In this document: positions 14,941-22,300 of the stretch, one piece after another
How positions within the stretch are numbered: the first letter of the stretch is position 1
Layout of the letters: each line of letters opens with the position of its first letter
Notes under the pieces: model-generated
Database searches by the model: none
Told to the model about the DNA's origin: nothing
What the model saw: only the letters and a program-made list of their open reading frames with translations
Origin: Strigomonas culicis
Lineage: Eukaryota > Euglenozoa > Kinetoplastea > Trypanosomatida > Trypanosomatidae
Assembly: GCA_000482145.1 (NCBI GenBank)
Contig: AUXH01000203.1
Coordinates: forward strand, 1-28,553
Direction: 5' to 3'
DNA: 28,553 nucleotides
Made by a program: the position numbers and the translations under genes

Positions 14941-15358
14941 CGGTGCTCGCTACTAGACTAAAAGATACAAGAAAAAAAAGTGAACACTCGGGTGGGTGTA
15001 CAGAGAAAGCTATAAAAGGGAAACAAGAATTGATAGAGAGAGAAAGAACAGAAGAATGGTCCGCATGACAACAACAAGAAGGGCGACTGATAGATGAGGA
15101 TTTTTTTTTCCTTTTTCCATTCGCATTTGTCCATGCGCGAAACTATACATAGCGAAAGGCAATAGCAAAAGATAATAATAATAATACTGAACAGCTATAT
15201 ACAATACATGTGAGTTATTCTTTTTTTGTTTTTATTTTGCCTTTTCTCACCTCCATCAGCTTTACATCAGATGAACAAAAAAAACGAAAATGAAAAGAAC
15301 AAGAAACGGTGCGTCCGATTGGAAAGGGAAGCCCCCAGCCGCCGCGGCGAGCGCTCGA
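14941..15358. other. Spacer between the two coiled-coil paralogues
   Basis: AT-rich, with A- and T-runs. It holds the acceptor for the downstream gene; the rest is presumably the 3' UTR of the upstream one. Nothing else seen. Confidence 0.5.
14958..14980 (-). promoter_or_regulatory. Predicted polypyrimidine tract and spliced-leader acceptor, short 5' UTR
   Basis: The transcript strand reads CTTTTTTTTCTTGTATCTTTTAG, with AG at 14959-14958, leaving a 17-nt 5' UTR before the ATG at 14940. Confidence 0.6.
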
Positions 15359-17539
15359 TCATCGGCTCGTCAGCCGCTGCTCCTGCCGCTCCGCTTCGCA
15401 CCACGCGCAGTTCAGCACCACGCAGGGCTTGGTGTGCCCCAGCGACACGGACACAGCGGTCTGCCGCAGGAGCTCCTGGGCGTCGGCGGGGGCCACCAGC
15501 GGGGCCGCCACCGCGGCGGCGGCGGCGGCCGGTGGCAGCGCCTTGGGCAGCGGCGCCTCCGCGTCCGCCGGCACCGCCACGCCACTCGGCGCGCTGATGG
15601 CGCTCGCGGCGGCGAGCGGCAGACCGCTGCCCCCCGCCACCCGCCCCCGCTGGCCGGGCCAGCTGGGGAGCATGACGTCCACCGAGCGCAGCTGTAGCGT
15701 CGCGCGCGCGTCGCCCGGCGGCTCCTCCGCCTCACCCACGGTCGCATCGTTGGAGTGCAGCACAAAGCGGGGGGGGCTGCCGCCGTCGCCGGCCTCCGTG
15801 GCGGGCACGACGCGCGTGGCCGGCTGGAAGAGCGCCTGCTCGTGCTCCAGGGCGGCGTGGAGCGACCCGCGGCTGCCGCGCGTGTTGCGCAGCAGCAGGA
15901 TGGCGCGGCTGACCTCCGCCATGCGGCTCTCGACGTCCTGCTCCAGCGAGCGCACCTTGTCCGTGTAGCCGTCGGGCTCCGCGCCCGGCGCCGGCGCGGC
16001 CCCGCCCTCGGCGAGACCGTCCGCGCCCGCGGCCTCGGGGGAGCCCTGGAGAACGCCGGCGAGCTGCTGCCGCAACGCGGCCACGTCACGCTCGACCTTC
16101 TGCGCCCGCGCGAGCGACGCCGACGCGTCCTCGCGCGCCTTGCGGTCGATCGCGCCGAGCGGCGTGCCGACGGACCCCGACGGGCGGTTCATGGAGGCCC
16201 TGCCAATAATGCGCAGCCGCTCCTCCAGCGTCTGCCACCGCCGGTTGATGTCGTTCTCGAGGTCCTCCATGTGGCCCGCGAGCATCTCCATGTCCTCGCG
16301 GAAGGCGCTGTCCACCGACACATGCGGCGACTCCGGCGCGACCACGACCGCCGCCGACGATGACGGCGGCGACGCCTTCTCCTTCTCTCGCTTCGGCTTG
16401 GACGGCATGAGCGGCGGGCGCTCGGACCTCTCCGGCCGCTCCGGCTCGACCGGCGACGTGACCTGGTTGGGCGTCGCGGCGCCCTGCTGGGTCTTGCGCA
16501 GCGCCACGTTCGCGATGGAGGCGGCCAGGTCCTTGAAGCGCCGCTCCATGATGCGCTCCAGCTCCTCGATCATGTCCATCGACGCCGCCGCGTCCTCGCG
16601 CGCGATGGCGTCCACCACCTCCCCGCCCGCCGCCGCCGCGCGCTCGGCGCCGTGGCCGTCGTTCTGCCCGACGCTGCGCCGCGTGGCGCCGCGCCCCTCC
16701 AGCTCCTTCAGCCGCTGCTCCACGTGCGCGGCGAGCTGCTCGATCTCGCGGCGGGCCTGCGCATCGACCCCCTCGCCGCCGCCGCCGCCCCTGGCCGGGC
16801 CGTGCCCCTCCAGCCGCTCCACCTGGCGCAGCGCCTCAGCCGCCACCTCCAGCGCCTGCCGCGCGATGCTGCCCTCGTCCTGCGACTCGCGCCCGCCCTT
16901 GGCGCGGCGCCCGGCCGTGTCCGCCGCGCCCGCCACCTTCTCCGGTGCGATGGCCGGCCGGTTGCCGCCGGACGCGACGAGGGAGTGCACCTCGCGCCGC
17001 AAGAGGCGGAAGGCGGGCAGGTCCAGCACGTACGCGCTGTACTCGTCGGGCGTGATCACCGGGTCGCCGTACGCATCCACGAGCACCTTCACGTCGCCGG
17101 GCCGGATACCCCACAGCGTGAGAAACCGCTCCAGCGTCCGCACACGGTTTTGCAGGTCCTCGAGTTCCATGGGCCCGCCGCCGGCGCCGCCGCGCAGGAC
17201 GGAGGCGCCGCGGCCGCGGTTGGCGCGCGTGAGCCGCCCGCGTAGGGTGTGGACCTGGTCCTGCAGGTCGTTCATGCGGAGTGTCTGCTCCGCCTGGCTG
17301 TCGACGAGGTACTGCATGATGCGCTTGAGGTTGCGGGACTGCACGGTGAGGTGGCCCTCGAAGAGCTTGCCGTCGTCCCCCATGCACAGGTGGCGGTTCG
17401 GGTCGCGCGGGGCCACGCCGTGCTCGTCGCCGGCCGCGTGGATGTCCGCGCGCGGGTGCGGCACGCTAGCGCTCTCCGGCGTGAAGTTCACGTCCACCGC
17501 CTTCATGCCAAGCCCATCAGTGGGAGAAGCGGGCTCCAT
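15359..17539 (-). CDS. Large coiled-coil protein with LWG...LPAFR motif, 726 aa
   Basis: The start is the ATG at 17539 (MEPASPTDGLG); the frame stays open upstream, but no ATG lies between the predicted acceptor and this one. Residues about 60-105 are a helix leading into a coiled coil (LTVQSRNLKRIMQYLVDSQ), then a Gly-rich linker and the coiled coil ELEDLQNRVRTLERFL. LWG is at 142-144 and LPAFR at 174-178. The rest alternates coiled coil with disordered Ala/Pro/Gly-rich sequence, including a Pro/Glu/Arg-rich region (about 375-410). The C-terminus ends in CVVLNCAWCEAE, a Cys cluster (CX5CX2C) that might bind metal. It shares architecture with the adjacent 13540-14940 gene. No catalytic domain was recognised, and a cytoskeletal scaffold is the likeliest guess. 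Confidence 0.84.
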   Translation of the reverse strand: MEPASPTDGLGMKAVDVNFTPESASVPHPRADIHAAGDEHGVAPRDPNRHLCMGDDGKLFEGHLTVQSRNLKRIMQYLVDSQAEQTLRMNDLQDQVHTLRGRLTRANRGRGASVLRGGAGGGPMELEDLQNRVRTLERFLTLWGIRPGDVKVLVDAYGDPVITPDEYSAYVLDLPAFRLLRREVHSLVASGGNRPAIAPEKVAGAADTAGRRAKGGRESQDEGSIARQALEVAAEALRQVERLEGHGPARGGGGGEGVDAQARREIEQLAAHVEQRLKELEGRGATRRSVGQNDGHGAERAAAAGGEVVDAIAREDAAASMDMIEELERIMERRFKDLAASIANVALRKTQQGAATPNQVTSPVEPERPERSERPPLMPSKPKREKEKASPPSSSAAVVVAPESPHVSVDSAFREDMEMLAGHMEDLENDINRRWQTLEERLRIIGRASMNRPSGSVGTPLGAIDRKAREDASASLARAQKVERDVAALRQQLAGVLQGSPEAAGADGLAEGGAAPAPGAEPDGYTDKVRSLEQDVESRMAEVSRAILLLRNTRGSRGSLHAALEHEQALFQPATRVVPATEAGDGGSPPRFVLHSNDATVGEAEEPPGDARATLQLRSVDVMLPSWPGQRGRVAGGSGLPLAAASAISAPSGVAVPADAEAPLPKALPPAAAAAAVAAPLVAPADAQELLRQTAVSVSLGHTKPCVVLNCAWCEAERQEQRLTSR

Positions 17540-17575
17540 GTTGGTGCGTATAGTGAAAGAACACTTGGAATACAA

Positions 17576-17610
17576 CTATCTATCTATCTATCTATATATA
17601 TATATATATA
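17576..17610. repeat. (CTAT)n and (TA)n microsatellite
   Basis: About five CTAT units, then a TA run, within the predicted 5' UTR of the 726-aa coiled-coil gene. Confidence 0.9.
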
Positions 17611-17631
17611 CTGTTACTTCTGTCTTTTCTC

Positions 17632-17685
17632 CTCCCCAATACCGTATGTACAGCAAAAAAAAAAAAGGAGAAGGAAGAGAGGGGT
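17632..17685 (-). promoter_or_regulatory. Predicted polypyrimidine tract and spliced-leader acceptor
   Basis: CCCCTCTCTTCCTTCTCC followed by twelve T precedes the first AG at 17633-17632, giving a 92-nt 5' UTR that includes the TA/TATC microsatellite and has no ATG before 17539. Confidence 0.55.
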
Positions 17686-17911
17686 CGGCAGAAGCAAAGC
17701 TCCAACTAACAAAAAAAAAAAACTTAGAGAAAAGAGAGGAAGAGAAAACGAGAGCATGTTTCCATCACACAGCCATCTTGGCAAGTGAAAACAAAACAGA
17801 CGCACACAACAACAACAGCAGTACCTGTAATAAAAAGAGAAGAAAAGAATGTAGAGTGTATAATAGTGCATCTATGAACTCTCCCTTCTGATCGTTTGTG
17901 CCATGCCGCCG

Positions 17912-18496
17912 TCATGGCGGAGCGCTCGGCGCGTCGCGGTCCCACCCGACACCGTCACCAGGGACGGGTGGGGTCTTGCCGGCGCCACGCATGCGCCGCT
18001 CGCAGTACGCGCGCACCGCCGCCCACGACGCCCGATCGCCTTTATAGCCGTCCAGCACACTCACCGGCCGCCCCGTGGCGGCGGCGGCAGTCGGCAGCGC
18101 GGGGCTCGGCCCGCTGCCCTCGCCCCGCTGGTGCGGCGGCGCGCCCACAGAGGCCTCGGCGGGGACGGGGGCCGGTGGCAGACCCTCCGGCGCGTCGAGC
18201 ACGTCGCTGCCGGCGGAGGCGCCGCGCGAGGGCGGAGGGGTGCCGCGGCGCTGCGCGCGGAAGCGGCTGTACACCTCCTCCGGCGTCATGGCCCGCAGCG
18301 GCGGCGGCTGGCTGTCGCCACTCGCGCCGCGCTGCCCCTCCTCCGGCGCGGACGGAGACCGCCGCTCGCGCTTGTGCTTAGCAGCAGCAGCAGCAGCAGC
18401 AGGGGGGGCCGCGCCGCCGCCGCGCCGCCGGGCGAGGAGAGCGCGCAGTTGCTGCATGTCCTCCTCCAGCGAGGGCGTGCGGGCGTCGTCACACAT
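17912..18496 (-). CDS. Small Ala/Pro/Arg-rich hypothetical protein, 194 aa
   Basis: It starts at the ATG at 18496. A short helix, SLEEDMQQLRALLARRR (9-25), is followed by an Ala run encoded by a CTG/CAG-type triplet repeat. A second helical motif, MTPEEVYSRFRAQRRG, is at about 70-85, then a disordered Pro/Gly/Ala region. A compact C-terminal segment, SVLDGYKGDRASWAAVRAYC, is at about 146-165. I do not recognise a family. The opposite strand is also open, but the minus-strand direction, the upstream pyrimidine tract and the two helix-like motifs favour this frame. In the predicted 128-nt 5' UTR an upstream ATG (18583) opens a 15-codon frame that ends before the main start, which could lower translation. 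Confidence 0.68.
   Translation of the reverse strand: MCDDARTPSLEEDMQQLRALLARRRGGGAAPPAAAAAAAKHKRERRSPSAPEEGQRGASGDSQPPPLRAMTPEEVYSRFRAQRRGTPPPSRGASAGSDVLDAPEGLPPAPVPAEASVGAPPHQRGEGSGPSPALPTAAAATGRPVSVLDGYKGDRASWAAVRAYCERRMRGAGKTPPVPGDGVGWDRDAPSAPP
18379..18401. repeat. (AGC)n triplet repeat, in-frame Ala run
   Basis: About seven to eight uninterrupted AGC units on the plus strand, encoding part of the Ala run of the minus-strand protein. Confidence 0.9.
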
Positions 18497-18624
18497 CCGT
18501 CAGCGCGCGGTCGCGGTGCCTCTTGGAGCGGGATGGATCACAACGGTAATAAAGCAAAACGGTGGCCTTTCGAGCAGTGTAGCATGCAGCCGCCAATAGT
18601 CTAATCTAAAAACAGTTAGGGTCG

Positions 18625-18700
18625 CTTGATGGGTGACACCAGCAGCAACAGCAGCAAAGGGGAGAGAAAGGGACAAACATACAAAGAGAAAAAAAAGTTT
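18625..18700 (-). promoter_or_regulatory. Predicted polypyrimidine tract and spliced-leader acceptor for the 194-aa gene
   Basis: A C/T-rich stretch from about 18697 to 18656 precedes the first AG at 18626-18625 (ATCAAG). Other candidate AGs lie closer to the gene, for example after TGTTTTT near 18605. Confidence 0.45.
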
Positions 18701-18952
18701 TATATGCCATAAAAAGACGCTGCATACGTGAATTGATGTACATACAGATAAAAATATACATTTGTAAATAAAATTGCAACCACAGCACCAAAATAAAAAA
18801 GAACAAAAAGGAAAAAAAAGATTTAATGAAACAATCTAAATCGGTAAAAAAAATGGAATAGAAAAACGCAGATTCATCTAAATCGAAATGACACATACTT
18901 ATCACCCCCGGGATCACAACGGCTATGTTCCCTTATGTGTACGGGATATCAC

Positions 18953-19034
18953 GCTCCACCAAGGAGCTTGCTTTCCTTTTCGTTGTTTCCACTGTGTGTT
19001 TCACACGTGCACATAAAGACATCGGAGAGATGTC
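18953..19034. other. Two short hairpins in the presumed kinesin 3' UTR
   Basis: GCTCC (18953-18957) pairs with GGAGC (18963-18967), and GACATC (19018-19023) pairs with GATGTC (19029-19034), each with a five-base loop. They might be 3' UTR structure; no known element recognised. Confidence 0.3.
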
Positions 19035-19320
19035 ATCTAAACTGAGTATTAGAGCATACACAAGAGAAAAAAAAAGAAGGGAATAAAAAAAAAAACAGCC
19101 TACATATATTTTCTCACATTGAAAAGAAAAATAATGCTCACACAAGACACCAAAGAAAAAGAACATCACAAGAGAAAAAGTAAAACACATCACAGACGAG
19201 CTGATGAAGGAGGGGCGGGGTAGACGAAAAAAAAAAACCGAACACGATGATAAGAAGGAGGTCTCGCGTGCGGCGAGGAGAAGGCCTGAGGGGCGCAAGC
19301 GCGGAGGAGCGGACGGGACG

Positions 19321-22300
19321 CTACAGCGTCGCGGCGGGCTCCCCGGTGAGGTCGTGGCCGCAGCAGCGGCAGAACTTCGCCTGCCGCCCGTTCGCCCACG
19401 CGCAGGCCTCGCACTCGACCTTGTCCTCCGCGAGCAGCGTGCCCCAGCGCCGCCGCAGCTTCGCGACGGCCGCCTCGAGCAGCGAGTTGCGGTCCAACAG
19501 GTCGCGCGCCAGCCAGTTCGCGCTGTGCGTCCCGTCGCGCCGGTGCGCGCGCTCCTCGCGCAGCATGCGCTCGCGCTCGGCCAGCATGGCGCTGAGGTCC
19601 GCGTAGTACGCCTTCTGCCGCTTCAGCTCCGCGTCGCGGGCGCGGATCGCGCGCTTCGTGTCCTTGTTCTTGCCGACCACCGCCCGCAGGTCCGTCTCGA
19701 GCTGCAGCAGCGTGCGCTCGGAGTCCTCCACCCGCGACGTCGTCTCCGCGCGGCGCTGCTCCACCGCCGCCTGGCGCTCCCGGAGCACCGTCAGCTCGCC
19801 CTCGCGCTGCCGCAGCTCGCTCGTCGCGAGCCGCGACCGCTCCTCGACCTCGAGTGCCTCCACCTGCAGCCGCCGCGCCAGGTCGCGCAGCTCGCGCTCA
19901 CGGCCGCGCGCGGCCCGCAGCCGCGCCTCCGCCTCCGCGCGGTAGGCCTCGCCCTGCGCGGTCAGCTCCCCGCGCCGTACATCATCGCGCTCCAGGAAGA
20001 GGAGGTACTCACGCACCTGCGCCTCCGCGAACTGCGACCGCTCGGCGCGCTGCCGCTCGCGGTCCTCCGCGGCCTGCAGCCGCGCCTCGAGCCGCGCGCC
20101 CTCGGCCTGCAGGCTCTCCGCCTGGTACCGCCGCAGCTCCTCCAGCGCGCCCCGGTCGCCGCCGAGGGCCGCCGCGCACAGCGCCTGCTCGCGCTCCATC
20201 GCCGCGCGGCGGCGGCGCGCGTCCTGCTCCGCCTCCTGCCGCGCCGCGCGCGCCTCGCCCGCCCCGGCCGCCGCGTCCATGTGCAGTGCGTGGCAAACGC
20301 CCTGCAGCTGACTGGCGGAGACGCCCTCGCGCTCGCGCACCGCGACGGCGAGGTCCACCACCTGCTTCTCCCGCTGGTGGCACTGCGCCATGCGGGCGCG
20401 GTCCATCGCCTCCAGGTCCAGCAGATACAGCTTCACCTGCTCCTCCTGCGCCTGCAGCCGCGCCTCCCGCTCGCGGCAGTCCGCCTCGAAGACGCGGGTG
20501 CGGTGCTCCAGCTCCGCGTGGTCGGCGGCGAGGCGCTGCGCCTGCTGCTCCAGCGCCTCGCGCGCCTGCCCCCCGCCGCACAGCTCGCGGGCTGCCGCGT
20601 CCATGGCGGCCGCCGCGTCGCCGTCGCCGAGGACGATGCCGCTGCGCTCCTCGTACAGCGCCTGCCACGTCCCGACCGCGTGCCGCTTGGTCGCCGCCCA
20701 CCGCTCCGCCATGTCGAGGGCCGCCATGTACATGCACTCGCGGCTCCACTGGTGCTCCAGCAGGGCGCGCTCCCGCGCCTCCTGCTCCGCCGCCATCTCG
20801 TGCAGCAGCCGCGCGCCGCGGTTCGCGCGCCGCGTCTCCGCCTCCAGCTGCTCCCGCGTCGCGGTGAGCCGCTCGCGGAGCTCGATCTCGTACCCGTCCT
20901 GCTGCTCGCGCACGAAGGACACCTCGACGCTCTGGCGCTGCAGGCTGTCCACCGCGTCGCGCGCGGCGGCGGTCGCGAGCGTCAGCTGCACGCGCGTCTC
21001 GGCCAGCTCCTGCTGCGCCGCGTCAAGCTCCGCGCGGAGGCCGTGCAGCTCCGCCTGCCCGTCGCGCGCACGCGCCTGCGCGCGGGCCTGCTCCGCCGCC
21101 GCCTGCTCCGCCTCCCCGCGGGCCGCGTTCAGCAGCTCGCACTGGCGCGCGATCTCCTTGCAGCGCAGCACGTCGCGGTGGTCCAGCTGCCGCTCCTTCA
21201 CGATCTGGCGGAAGCACACCTCCTCCTCGGCGGCGAGGTTGCCACGGTACATGCTCTCGAAGGCCAGGAAGCTGAAGCGCTCGCGGCGGAAGAGCGCCTG
21301 CTGCGACGCCCGCAGCTTTGCGTTCTCCTCGGCGGTGTGGTGCTTGGGCGTGGGCGCCTCCTCGCTGCTCGACTCGCGGCGCCGCGGGTCCGGCTCCTGC
21401 GGCGGCGGGTGGAGGTTCCGCACGAGGGCGTTGTAATCCCGCAGGTGGCCCTCGGCCTCCACCGTGCTCTGGTCGAAGAGCTCCCTCCGCTCCGCGTCGA
21501 CGCGCCGCGCGAGGCGGTCGGCCTGCAGCGCCTTTGCCTTCGCGCGGTCCTCGGCCGCCGCAGCCGCGCTCTCGCGCTGCCGGAGGCTCGTCTCGCGCGC
21601 CTGCATCAGCGCCACGTGCTCGCGGCGGCGCTGTAGGAGGTCCTCCTCCCACCGCTGCAGCTTCTCCTCGCGGATGCGGCCCTGCGCGTCGATGCGCTCG
21701 CGCTGGAACTGCTGCTCCTCCCGCGCCCGCGCGCTCGCCTGCCGCTCGCGCTGCATCTGCGCCTCGAAGTCGTTCTTCTCGGCGAGCAGCTCCAGCTGGC
21801 GGCGCTGCGTCAGCATGTCGAGCCCGCGCTCGCGCGCGTCGAGCTCGTCCTCGAGCCGCCGCAAGTCGCTCTCCTTCTGCTGCAGGTACAGCGCGCGACC
21901 CCGCAGGATGGACGTCGACTCCTCCTGCGCCGTGTGTAGGTCGCTCTCGCGCTTCGCGAACTTCTTCTCCCAGTCCTGGCGCATCGCCATCACTTCCGTG
22001 AAGCGCGCCGCGAGCTCCGCCTCGCGCTGCTGCAGCAGCTCCTCCTTCCGTTGGAGGGATTCACTCAGGATGTTGTTCTGCGCGGCCATATTGAGCGCGC
22101 GGTCGCGCGAGCTTGCGCACTCGCGCGCGGCGGCCTGCTTGACCGACTCCACCTCCCGCCGGTGCCGCTCCGCCTCGCACCCGCGCTGGTGCAGGTCGAA
22201 CTCTGCCTTCTGCAACCGCGCGTGGAGCTCGTCCTCGCGCTCGCGCGCCTGGCGCTGCAGCTCCGCCACGTGGCGGTCGAGCTCCGCCTGCTTCGCCTCC

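Larger units (their letters stand above)
17540..17911. other. Spacer upstream of the 726-aa coiled-coil gene
   Basis: Microsatellite, splice signal and A-rich low-complexity sequence; the part near 17911 is presumably the 3' UTR of the small gene at 17912-18496. Nothing else seen. Confidence 0.5.
18497..19320. other. 824-bp spacer, 3' UTR side of the kinesin gene
   Basis: It holds the splice signal for the 194-aa gene, long A-rich stretches, and a higher-complexity patch at 18880-19040 with two hairpins (18953-18967 and 19018-19034). Short open frames here encode repetitive Phe/Leu/Ser-rich peptides and are not called. Confidence 0.5.

Noticed and set aside
18606..19298. Two minus-strand frames of 103 and 121 codons downstream of the kinesin
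   Set aside because: Phe/Leu/Ser-rich low-complexity products, AT-rich codons and no splice signal of their own; treated as kinesin 3' UTR.
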